A stretch of DNA of 64,000 nt, from contig CM055317.2 in the NCBI GenBank assembly GCA_029255685.2, positions 20,406,501 to 20,470,500 on the forward strand, written 5' to 3'. Source of the stretch: Silene conica. Its lineage: Eukaryota > Streptophyta > Magnoliopsida > Caryophyllales > Caryophyllaceae. Positions 22,847-34,567 of this stretch are shown piece after piece. Under the pieces are notes generated by a model. The model saw nothing but the letters and a program-made list of their open reading frames with translations, did not search any database and was not told where the DNA came from. Positions within the stretch are counted from its first letter, which is position 1; each line of letters begins with the position of its first letter. Both the position numbers and the translations under genes were made by a program.

Positions 22847-23131
22847 TCATTTTATTGTGTGCTGAAAAGTAGATTTACGAAGGAGTTCTTGGGAGATATC
22901 CTTTGGTGCACAGCAGTGAAGTTGCAGGAAGAAAATGGGTTTCCTTTGGTACATCTGTGGGGCATTATAACGAAGAATAGCTCGAGTTCCACTGGTGGAT
23001 AATTGAGGTTGATATTGACTCCAATCTGATACTCCCTGCTTAGCGAAACCAATACTTATATGAAAGACGTAGTACATACGGTTATTTACCGCGTCATAAA
23101 ACAGTAAATTACAACGAATTACTCCCTCCAT
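22847..23131 (-). other. Unrecognised open frame, possible exon remnant
   Basis: An open frame of 94 codons with ordinary composition, including DWSQYQPQLSTSGTRAIL and YNAPQMYQRKP. It starts inside the terminal repeat of the adjacent Stowaway-like MITE, so the first residues cannot be original. I do not recognise a family. It may be an exon relic of a displaced gene or chance. Confidence 0.3.
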
Positions 23132-23379
23132 TCTTTTTATATCACCCCATTTCCCTTTTGGACACTATTCACAATCGTGTATTCAACGTCAGTTTTCTCT
23201 CAATCCGTTCACGGAAATATATTCATGTGAGATCTTTTTTGGATTGTCTTGATAAGAGGATTAAGAATATCAAATTTTTATAATTTTTAGTAGTATGTAG
23301 CCGAAGATATAATCAAAACAAAATGAGTATCGACAAACGTGTATAAAGAAATGGGGTGATAGAAAAAGAATGGAGGGAG
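23122..23379. mobile_element. Stowaway-like (Tc1/mariner) MITE, 258 bp
   Basis: Terminal inverted repeats of over 30 bp begin CTCCCTCCATTCTTTTT at the left and are matched at the right by AAAAAGAATGGAGGGAG. TA dinucleotides flank both ends (23120-23121 and 23380-23381). No coding capacity. Confidence 0.92.
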
Positions 23380-23804
23380 TAATAAACATTTGCTTCAGAA
23401 ACACATGTTCTTTTGAACTCATCTCAAGCTCCACAAGACTGAAGATGATCATCCATCGCTCAAACTTCCATAGATACATTTTACGCCTCAACCATGATTC
23501 GTTCTTGAATTGATTTAATATTAACATTTGAAGCAAAAATCAATACAGAAGAAATACACCAAAGCAAAAAAGATTAATTGACATGAACTGAATAGCCCTC
23601 AAGGTTGATCAACAATTTAGATACAACATATGAATATCAGAATATGCGCTACTCGCTAGATCTTCATGTACTAAGCCACTATGATCGTGGTAAAAAAAAA
23701 TAAAGCAAAAAGGTCGATCTCAAAGAGGAAGAATATATACCCAATGCCGCTTTCTCCTTGGCTACAAGATTTGATCAAGGATTTGTAGTGTCATATTTGA
23801 TGAT
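23380..23804 (-). other. 3' UTR and downstream flank of the translocator gene
   Basis: AT-rich stretch immediately downstream of the stop codon of the minus-strand translocator gene. It probably holds its 3' UTR and polyadenylation site, and it borders the Stowaway-like MITE. Confidence 0.5.
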
Positions 23805-26800
23805 TTATGCAGGATGTGAGGTAAGTTGTGTACGTCCGATATGAGATAACCGAGAAGTAGGAATCAAAGGAGACTCTTCGTCCACCATCACTTCAGAAGC
23901 TAAATTAGGTCCCCCACTGCTTCCATCATCGTCATTGGGTACGTGTATATCTGATGACTTCTTTTCTAACTTCCAATCCTGCAAGGGGTACAGATATTCA
24001 TCTTAAGCTGACGTTGGAATTATAAGCAAGGGCAACATCATCCGAGTACATTATCCACATACTCTCAAAATATTACTAGCCAATACTGAATAAAAAACAT
24101 ACTCTGGAAATATGGGAGGGAAATGGGAGGAGAATAATATCAACATGTTCTCCTTCCACATTTTTCTAACGATGGTGGAAGGACTTTAGGTAATATTTTC
24201 GCCGTTACCTTTGAGGTACGAGATTTTGCCAGATACCCAATTTTTAAATTTTCTGTTTATTGTACCCGAGGTTCGAATTTACTTACCAGTGTGCCTGATT
24301 TAAAGACCTGGACATAAGCCTAGAGGAATGCTGCTGCCAGCATTTGAAAAAAAAAAAAATAATAAGCGACATTAAATACTTCTTGACGTAGTGTGTAGTC
24401 TGGAAGCATACCGAACAAGTATAAGACATTTCTATCTGCAAAGGGAATGACCAGCAAAGTAGGCTTTTGTATCTCTGTCCATGGACAGTTGCCGTGCCAT
24501 GAAAGAAAATGTATTTACTCATTTACATCGATTAGAGAATCATTTGTTTCAAAGCCTCCCCATAACAGTAGCTTTGACTATACCAAAAAAACAGTAGCTT
24601 TGAAAGACTACTACAAGTCGCAAGGGAATGATTGAATGAAGGGAATTCAAGAGTAATGGAGGGGAAGGGAGGGGACGAGGGAGGGATACGATTTTCAGAG
24701 TTTAGTTGGCAAATAAGTTTGGAAGGATTTATTTAACCTCCGTCAACTCAATTCAAAATATATCCAACATACGAAAGATTTGGAGGGGAAACTCTCTTGC
24801 TCCATTCCCCTCCCTTTCCCTCTTTCCATTCCACTCGGAAATGCTAATAATAGGCTATCAAAACAAGCCCGAAATTTTCTATGGTCGTACCGCACCTCGA
24901 AGCATAACATGTTGTGGTCACTTGCTACCGAATACCAAAAAACACTGCATACAAATACAAATTTCACAACTTTTACTCAAATTTTGATAGATATCGAATA
25001 CAGATAGGAGTGTCTCGAAATTTGACAGAGTATACTCTGAAGTTTAGGACCTTAGGTAGTATGAATAAAGCTATTGAGCCTTCCTATTGAGATAACCGTA
25101 CCTCTATTAAATTTGGATTATTTCGTGAAATCTGTACTGTCATCTCAAAGAAGTAAAAAAATCCACATTTTATTTTCCAAAGGATTAAGATCACACCTTT
25201 CAGAGGGAATGTCGCAATCCTGAATTTCAAGTAAGGCTTACAATCACGGAATACCACGAGGGAACAAAGACAAAGATCAACCGAAACTCAAGAAGCTACA
25301 CTGACATGAAGATCGACAAAGTTAGAAAACACACCTTCGTAATTCTTTCAGGAATTATTTCAGATGAGTTAGGTTGAGATGCACGGACGTCCTTCAGCTT
25401 CAAGTAGTTGTACATGACAACACCACAAAGTGCTGCAGCGTAGGAGCATTAAAAAAATTACTATGGCACTCAGCAATTACAGATAGACCGAAACTATCGA
25501 TAAAGACCAATTGCAAACAAAAGAAACATGATTAATAAAGGCCTTACCAATTGCATAGCCAATGATATTGAGACCTGTGATAGCAGACTCAGGAAATATC
25601 ACTGTTGAAAGAGCAATAAGAATCCAGTCTTTTAGAACGCCAGCAACACGGATAGTTACTGCCCCCGTTCTACCGATAACCAAGAAAATTGAGAAGTTCA
25701 AGGCCAAAGCGCACAAAGCATTTGAGAAGAAGGTCCAAAAATTAAGCTGAATTTGGGAAGGATCCATATGAGGTTGCTCCAACATATACCAGGGAATGAA
25801 CAGAAACACAAAACTGCATTTGATAGAGAATTGATGAACTAGATTAATAGCAAAGAAGTCCAAGGATAATAACACAGCTACGAAGTACTATTCTCCTACT
25901 CCCTGTGTCCCAGTCACCTCCCGACACCGAATGGGAAGGGAGAGATAGAAACAAACATAACTGAAGTTTAGCACAAGTAGCCATATTACAAAGCAAAAAG
26001 GTATTCCACATGGCGAGTTTTCACTAAGATACTGTAAAACCACGTGTTATTTACCCAAATGTCTTTATGAAAGAACTTAGTAAATACTTTTGATAAGGTA
26101 TTTCAGTAAGCAATATGTTTTTACTTCAATGAGCATGTAAACATAAGCAATTGTGATTTTCAAAATACACGGGTCTTACCAATCTTACATTTCTTGCAGT
26201 AAGACCACCTCACTTGGAAACAAGGGTCACTGTTTAAACTATGGTGTGAAGTGTTCTTGAACATAGTTCTAGAAACGTTACAGTAACAACTGTACCTTTA
26301 AAAGTGACCTTTTTTACCCTAAAAAGTGATCCCTTTACTCAAAACTGAGGTGGTTCCGTCATCTGACATTATGGCCAGTAAAATGATGATTCAGAGTTTT
26401 ACACAAGCTAAACTAACTTACACCAGCACAAGCTGACACATAGGAATTCAGAAACAGCAACAACCTTCAAAAGCGAAGGTAAAAGAGGATAATGTTGGCT
26501 GTTTTCAGCGACCTCGAAGACCTATCAACCCCCCAACCACTTTCAACTAAATACTAAGCTTTTAAAATATGCTTACTCAATAACAGTATAAATCACTTAA
26601 GCTGTAAAGTAAATTCATTTGACACGATTCAGTGACATGTATGGAATATGATTGAAAGAGATCAGCATAATTTGCTTAGTGCCTCAAGTTCGTACCTGCA
26701 TGGAGCTATGTAGTACAAGCTCGTAATAGGATTTAGAGACAAGCCTTTCTTCTGGAGGAGCACTTGAGTTAGGACAAGTCTAAGAGCTTCAGCAAATATC

Positions 26801-29800
26801 CCAGTAACTTGGTATAGTGTGCCTATGATGTTAAAATGGATTTCTCCGTACGAAGAAACAACAACTCCAACACTGACCAGAAGCATGTTCAAGAACACAT
26901 CACACCTTAGTGTGTCAGTGCCACACAAGACAGCCATGACAAACGTAGCCACAGGCACTGCAATAACGCATGATTAAAACACGCTACAAACATATTAGGA
27001 ATGAGATTTAATAAAAAAAAAAATAATAATAATAGCACATACTTAGAGCCTTGAGCATTTGGATGAACGCAACCGAAATATGCAAATACGCAGTATTGCC
27101 AAACCTGAAAATACAGGAAATGCAACACAATATTAACCGCAGACTGAAAAATGTAACAGACTCTACTAGCACCTTGACAGGAACAAATGTTCTTCGCAGC
27201 TTCATAAGAAGCATGTTGAAGAATGTTCTTAATATGACTCAGCATAAAACAACTACAAAAGCAGTTTCTGCTCAACTTTCACCGTCAATTGTGGCTCTCA
27301 TGCACAAGTTTCACTTTTATTTGACACCCTAAATGTACTTTGTATTTCATGAAGTACACATGCCACCTCCTTCAGCTACTAGCCCAACTAATTTTCTAGT
27401 CACCAGGTTCAAGTGAAACGTTTACGAGTGAGGTAATTGTTGACTGAGTTTTTTATCTCAATTGCATAGTTAAATGCAACGAATCATATTAACGCAACAC
27501 TCAAACAAATGAAGGCAACCAACCAGCTAAATTTGAAAATTATTGATATTAGCGAATTGTTCGAACAATCTAGCTGACATGAACCTATGCACATAATTTA
27601 CAAGAATAATAATAGCTACCCTATGATTCATAGCTTGAAACACAGAATATCTTGCCCTTTCTATGGAATCTTTCCGGACATGGATACATTAAGCTTAAAT
27701 GCTTCACTGCAACAATTGCAATTTCAAAAAACACCTATGAGATTTAGCAAATCCCTTAACTACTATCTTATTGTAGGATAATATAAATTTGAGGATACCC
27801 ATAATTGATTCTAATCCCATCTATCATCAACGAAGCTATCAACCAATCGATATGTTTCCAAGCACTTAACTTTCTGGAACGGCTAGTTTGACAATTGAAA
27901 TGAGCCTCACTTTCAGTGTTAAGCTAAGCAAGGTTTTTCTGACAAGCCTTGCCTTTTCTTTTACCTCGTCTCATAGGACTGAAGATTTGAATATTCAAAC
28001 AAATGGGCAAACACACAGAATTATTTTCATCAGAGCAAGGAATATAGTGAACAATGCATAGAATCACAAATTACCGAATGATTTGGTATGAGAGGGCTCA
28101 CCATAAACTTGAGGCAAAGAAGGCACTTATAGGTATTACACAGGTTGCATAACTGTCAATAAAGTACAAAAATATAAATAAGTCTAGAGTGAGATGCGGG
28201 ACAAATGTTAGAGATATTGTCAGGTATAACAGGGATTTACATGAGCAACTCACATTTCGAACGTCATTTTGACAGGTGTAACAACCTGCATTACAAAATG
28301 TCAACCTACAAGCTCATAACCCAATGATAAAAAAAAACTATCTGGGAAGGGGGGGTTCAAATCTAATATAGTATTCTCAATGTTCCTTATAATATGAGGG
28401 TAGGGCACAAACAAGGAAGGATCGTCAGATTAAGCCTATAAGCAATTCAGCAGAAAACTAGACAGCAAGAGTGAGTCTAAATAGGAGAGTAGGATAAGTA
28501 GGATAAAAGGTTCAATACTTCAATCTTATGGATCAACTGGATAAAAGGAAGTGGTAGCCAACTCATAACAAATGAGCTGGGAGCAAATATGGATCAACTG
28601 ACCTCAACCATATGTTAGCTTTGGTGGCTCAACAGTCAAAATTACATTACCAGTTAGTGTATATCAACGAATAATATATAGACTTCGATTTTGTAGCACA
28701 AACTCAATCAGCAGCCAGCACAAACCAATGTCCGTCAGAAACTCAAAATGAGAAATTTGTGCAAATAAATATATAATCTATAGCTCACAAGAAAATCATA
28801 CCTTAAAAACACGAACAAGAAAGAACGCCACTACTCCTGAGAATCCCATATGAACCATTGTCAACGTTATAGGGAACGGAAAATTGAAGTACTTTGTAGA
28901 AAGAACCCACTGCAAATAATTTACACGCACGGAGTTAGAAAAATTCTCCAATCAAGGTGAATAGTGTATAGAGATATTGATGATAACAGATCCTCAATGA
29001 TCAAAATGCATTTCATCCTGGTTATGCAATAAAATTTATGTCCTATTTTCTCTCAAATCATATAGTGCAAAATAACCACTATACTTTCTACTTACTTCCA
29101 TATTAGTGGATGCAGTATATGGACTTTAAACAGAAGAGTGATTCATTCAAATGTTCTAACACCACGCAAACTAAAGGTTATATGGGGTGGTTAGTTATAA
29201 GCTAAGTCGTTTCAATCCTTAACTCTAGTTGCATACTGTGTCAACACCGCAGGACACTTCCACACTTTATGTCAGGCCAAAAAGTGAGTTTTTTTTTCAC
29301 AAAGCAAGTAGACTTTGACGTGTGCTACTGGTGAACAGATACAATTGAAGATTTTATCCCACGTCTTGATTGACTCTAACTCAAAAACTAAGTCCAGAAA
29401 AATCAGCGGAAAGTGAATGTTCAGAAGCAGATCAGGCCACTGGTCATCAATTTTCTTCAAATTTTTGGGATGCCTAACACGAAGATCACCATCCACTTGT
29501 GGATTAAAAAGTGCTCAACAGATAGACATCGGCTGAAAACCTGAAAGTTCTATATGTACAACAACAAAATATTCCTTACATCTCATACATATTCTGTTTT
29601 ATGGCCTTACTTTTACCTAGTACTGCCTCTTTCCCATACATATTATCCTCATTCTACTTTGATCATTACAGGATGTTGATTTTGACTGACATTCCTTACA
29701 ATATACGACATTCTCAAAATCATTAAAAAAGGTGAAAATAGTTATTTTGATATTCAAACCACACGAGTTTGAGTTAGGACAATGAATTTGCAATGGACGT

Positions 29801-31381
29801 AGTATATCTATAGATACGAGCAAACTTTTCCCTCATAAATGAAATGTGTCTCCAGATTTGGCAACAGATGCTCGCTAAGGATAAACAAAGCTCCAGGCAA
29901 AACGAAATAACATTCAAACTGATTATGGTATTTTCATTGGATATGAGAACCATGCCGTGAGTATGAAAGCTTTTGATGGAATGTTCGTTTATCTAGCACG
30001 ATCATCCGTCATTTAAAGAATTTCAGAGAGTGAGAGAACACAAATACAAAACGCTAAATCTAACTGGAAGGAGAATGGAGAATCGAATTTGTGAACTTTT
30101 CTCTCTGCCTTACCATGTAGCAGTTTGTTACAGGTCTTGACATTAAGTCCTCCGAAAATGTAGATCACTATCATGACATATAAAGTGCTACACGAAGTGA
30201 TTTCAGGTACAGAACTGCATCATGTCTTATCAGATCAGATCGTCACCTCCATTCAATCAAAAGCTAATAACTTTATGGCATTTAGAAAGAGTGCATATTA
30301 AAATGTCTAAATTGACACGAATAAATGATCCAAAAAGAGAGATTTCGAACGTCAAAGACAAACACTGAGAAGATAATATTGATGTATTATAAAAGAGTTA
30401 GGTGTGTTTGAATAGAAAAAGACGAGGGAAGGGAAGGGGGGAGGGCATGGAGCAAATAAGTTTTTCCTTCAAACATTTCTTCTTTTGGAGGGAATTTTAA
30501 CTTGCCTTGTAGGAGGGAAATGGAATGACCCAATATTGATATTCCTTCCCTCCAAATCTCTCCAAAGTCTAAACTCATTTTCCTAATCAAACAAGGAAAA
30601 TTGCCCCTCTTTCTCAAACCTTCCTTCAATTCCATCCAAACAAAGGACAAACGATCGACATATCTCGAAAGAAACAGAAATTGTCAAAAACTCTAGAGAC
30701 TCCCCATAGGTAAATATGAATGATGGTAGGGTTAGCACAATCTTTGAAACAAAATTTAAACCAATAAAACCACAAATAGCAAATTACATATGTTTTCCCA
30801 AACCTTCCTATCTTCATATTACGGAGTATATAAATACTACTTCTACTGTTACATACAAGTATAACCATACCAAATAAGCTTCCGTCCTATTAAAGGTTAG
30901 GATGAAAAAGCCTATTCTACTACATGGGCATTGCAACCTCACAAGATCAGATAGTGACATGTTTCTTTAACTGCACAATTGAAACTGCAATCTCTTGCAA
31001 TATCACTGATGCAGAACAAATTCAACCTCACATAATTACCCACAATTCGCGACATAGGCTTAATCTAATAACTACCCTAAAACTCATGTAGTAGTTCCAG
31101 TAAACCCAACTTACAAACAATTCATAAACTACTCCCTCCCTACTTCTATTTTCTTCCCGCTTCTCAAACTTCCCCCTCGCATAATTTACGCAGAGGGAAA
31201 ACAACAGAAGAACGGACTCCGTATACCAATGTAGACATAAAATAAAGCAAATAAACTCCAAGAGACAGTTTTGCAGAGTAAGGGGAGAATAAAGTACCTT
31301 ATTATAGAGTATAACTCCAGAAGACAGCAATATGTAAATGAGTAAGTATAGATAAGTGAGTGCATGCGACTTATTGATCAT
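23805..31381 (-). CDS. Sugar-phosphate/phosphate translocator-like membrane transporter (9 exons, 378 aa)
   Basis: Drug/metabolite transporter superfamily, TPT domain, of the Arabidopsis At3g17430/At1g48230 type; expected to be an endomembrane or plastid-like antiporter of unknown substrate. Coding exons in order: 31298-31381, 28802-28909, 28254-28285, 28102-28152, 27043-27104, 26696-26957, 25548-25813, 25335-25432, 23805-23978. All introns are GT-AG and the phases join without a break to 1137 nt. The start MINKSHALTYLYLLIYILLS is a membrane segment at the family's usual position. Core motifs include GVILYNK, HMGFSGVVAFFLV, SAFFASSLWFGNTAYLHISV, AFIQMLKALMP and TGAVTIRVAGVLKDW. About ten helices are expected. 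The C-terminal 57 residues are hydrophilic (NDDDGSSGG, DEESPLIP). An AG acceptor at 31396-31398 (minus-strand TTTTTTCTTCAG) suggests a 5' UTR intron. Intron 1 is 2.4 kb. Length fits the family (about 370 aa). Confidence 0.95.
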
Positions 31382-32691
31382 ATTTCCTGATTATCCTGAA
31401 GAAAAAATTGAAGTAATTCATGAAATAAGCATTATAATACAGTAAAAAAACAATGAAATGAGAGAGTAAAATGGATGAAAAAGACGTGGATCTGAAAGGG
31501 GTAGAACGTTAAAACGTTAAAAGGGTAATTAAAGGTAAAGAAAAAGTGGGTAAGTAGTGAAAATTGGAAATAATACCCTACCCGAGAATTGAGAGGACCA
31601 TAAATGTGGAAGGAAGGAAGGAAGGAAGGAAGGAGGTTTCTTGAAATGGCGTTCACACAAAATAAGAAGTGGAGTGTCGTCAGATGAATTGGTGAAGGAA
31701 AGAATGTCAGGTTAAGTATTAATGTATGTCGTTGGCTCTACCTGCCGTGTTAGTCCAATATTCCAATTGTTAAATACACTTATTGTCGTCATGAAATTTT
31801 ATTTTTTTCTATTATTGCAATTACAGAATTTCTTTTTCTATTAGGTAGTGTTTAAAAACACATAATTAATTTTACTTTTATCATTTCAATGGTAGAAATC
31901 CAAATGTTTAAATTTAATTTCAAATCCAATTCCAAAATTGCGTTCGAAAAACCCATGAAATTGAAATTGAAATTAGAATTAGAATTGTACTCGGGCGAGA
32001 CGAATATGACACTTAATAGTTGATAATATTGGTGGTTAAATTATAGTTTGAAATATTTTGAGAAACACGTCAATAGTTTGAAATATTCTCATTAAATAAC
32101 CCTAATAATTAATACGGTTCCATTCCATTCCATTATAAGGCTTTATTTTTTCTATTCTTATGGCATTATTCTGCTGATCTGCATCCCTCTCCTTTACTGT
32201 TTGAGCCTTAGTTAAGAAGCAGTCCCACTTACCAAGAATTTTTCGGGTCATTTATGGTTATGCATCTTCCTTAATTACCTTGGATATCGTCATTCCGTAT
32301 ATTATATTGCAATACATACATAAAGAAGATTTCCAAATATGGTCGATGTGGGAGATCCTTGAAGTATCGCCCGCCACTCGTCAAGCCTCGTTCCCTTTTT
32401 ATAAAGCAACATTCTTTCTGGAACCTCTCTAAAAGACTCGCCGCTCTTCTGTCAAAGAAAAGTCAGAGAATAAGTTAAGTATAAGTAAAGAATGCTTATG
32501 ACGATCGGGCTGTGAGCAAGACGTCTATGGACAAGGTCCCGGTAGCGCAATTTTGGAAGCATCAAAGCATCACCAGTTCACCACTCACGTGCTACTGCTA
32601 TATTAAGTGTATTGATTCAAAACAAAGGTTTCAGGAGATTTTATTCCAGAATGTTATTAAGAGCTCTTTACTTTGACAACTCTTTATGTAA
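31382..32691. other. 5' UTR and promoter region of the translocator gene, and spacer
   Basis: The probable 5' UTR exon lies around 31577-31700, with a possible donor GTAGGGTATT (minus strand) near 31576 and a (GGAA)n microsatellite at about 31611-31634. Beyond about 31750 there is AT-rich sequence with a short TCCAT repeat near 32120. No coding region is recognised. The promoter position is inferred from the gene model only. Confidence 0.5.
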
Positions 32692-33265
32692 CACCCGTTA
32701 TTTTACAAATCGTAATTTTAAAGAATTTAAAATGCATCTCGGAAAAATAAATAAATTTGATTTATTTTAGTAAACTTAATTTAAAAATTTACTTAGTTCC
32801 GTTTTAAGATTTAATGTATCTTGAAATGTTAAACCTGTTTCACTTGGCAATTTCCGTTCAAAACAAGCCCAACTTAAATCCCGACGTTTTATCTTCATAT
32901 AAAAGAAAGAGGAAGAAGACAATGTTCATCGTCTTCCCAACTCAACCCTAACTTTCTTAAATCCTCCATAAACAATCTGAGCTTTTTCACATAAATCATC
33001 ATGAAATCTTCATTTCTTATCGGAATCACTTGATTCTTACGCTTACGGATTTCTCTTCTCGTTCCCGACGTTTTAAGGTAAGAAATGAAGCGCATTGTTG
33101 AGGAACAAAATTTTTTCCTCAACCCTCCTTTTCGCTTTTCCTTTTCTAATTTGTTTTTTGGTGTTGTTAGGAGAAGGAATTGAAGATCCAAGTGTTGACT
33201 CATACATCATGGACGAATCAATTGAGGATTTAGCTTGAGAATCAGGTAACGTTGAGAGCAGACCC
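32692..33265 (+). repeat. Possible gypsy-type LTR remnant
   Basis: The segment starts TGTAACACCCGTTATTTTAC, the common start of plant chromovirus LTRs and similar to the 44854 LTR start. It includes a TATA-like CATATAAAAG (about 32896) followed by a leader-like C/T-rich region. No matching second copy, PBS or coding region is seen, so the identity is tentative. Confidence 0.35.
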
Positions 33266-33789
33266 ATCTAAAGATAGGTGCTATATATATGTGCATTTGC
33301 ACTGGGCCTCAAATTTTTGGGGCCCAAACTTGGCAAACCCATATGCTAAAAAAATGAAATCTGACAAGAGGAGGAAACGCAGTAGACACGCATGAAATAT
33401 TCGATCAATAACACAAATTTCAATTACTCCTCATCCTCATCTCCTTCCCCAAAATAAACTTATTTTATTTCCCTAAAAACCTTTAATTCACAATCTTTAA
33501 ATATGATTATCCCAAATCAAATCATCACAAAAATTCTAATTCATACATTTTCCAATTCTTTTACTTTGTTCAGTGGCTTTTCCGATACATTCATCCCAAA
33601 TCAATTCATTCGGTTTACACTTGAGTTTCAAAGAAATCGAAATTGGTAATATTTCTTAACATTATATTTTTATTGAATTCCAATTATTAATAATAGTAGG
33701 GGAATCCATCCTATATGAGAACTAATAAAAATACTTCTGGAATCTGGATTGAAAATATTTAGTGATTTAATGGGTAGTAGGATGATTCG
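33266..33789. other. Spacer before the Tat element, nothing recognised
   Basis: AT-rich sequence with the phrase TGGGCCTCAAATTTTTGGGG near 33306. No intact frame or terminal repeat is seen. Its right end, ATTCG (33785-33789), is the target duplication of the Tat element. Confidence 0.45.
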
Positions 33790-34313
33790 TGTTTTGGTAA
33801 AATTTCTACCGGGTCAATGTTTATGTGATGTGGGTCAAAGTGTCAACCAATATAAAGACTAACGTAGAAAATGAATACGAAAATTTAAAGAGATAAAACA
33901 ACGACGCAAGAGATTTTTGGTGACGCGGAAAAACCCGTTTAGGGAAACAACCGCGGGGGGAACGGAATCCCACCAATATTTTTACTATGATCGAAGATTT
34001 CGCTTGATGATGATTACAAGTGTATGCGCAAGTATTAGATTACAACGTATGAACAGAATGACTAAGAAATGACCTAGTCTCTCTTTTTATAGCTGCGAAT
34101 TGCTGCTCAACTGACTCGGTTTTTGGTGCTGAAATGTGGGAGAGAATATAGGGGAATATCCTCTTAGGGTTTTGACCCATTCCCTTTCCTTTAACAGCTC
34201 TTTTTTCTGCTCTGGGCTGTGCCTGGTCTGCATCTGCTTTCCCCCTGCTCTGCTCCTGGCGTTAGGTTGTTTATTTATCTTCTGGGCCCAGTAGTGGATT
34301 TTTGGGCTAAACA
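33790..34313 (-). repeat. Tat element 3' LTR
   Basis: Left copy, 524 bp, identical by eye to the right copy. On the plus strand it lies directly upstream of the antisense gene, so an antisense promoter in this LTR could drive that gene. Confidence 0.95.
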
Positions 34314-34567
34314 ATTTCCCCCAAATTTCAGCCTTATTTCGGCTTTAATTGGGCTGGAATTTTCCTGTTCCCAAACTGGTTTCTGGAATTTACTCGGGTA
34401 GTTGAGGTTTTGCTGACGATGCTCACGTGGGCTACCCACTAGGCTAATTTTTCAACCGCCTATTGATGGTACGTCCCCTCAACTATTTCAACTTCCCACT
34501 TGCATTTACTTTCAACTTTTGAATTCAAATTTTACTCTTTCTTTTAACCGTTCCTTATGCTTCTTTC

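Noticed and set aside
27587..27781. Small open frames in the translocator introns
   Set aside because: Chance frames within spliced introns; no family similarity.
30400..30650. Possible MITE in intron 1 of the translocator gene
   Set aside because: The two ends are G-rich and C-rich and partly complementary, but the match is weak and no target duplication was found.
34087..34314. 75-codon frame in both Tat LTRs
   Set aside because: Identical in both LTRs because the LTRs are identical; no domain or initiation context.
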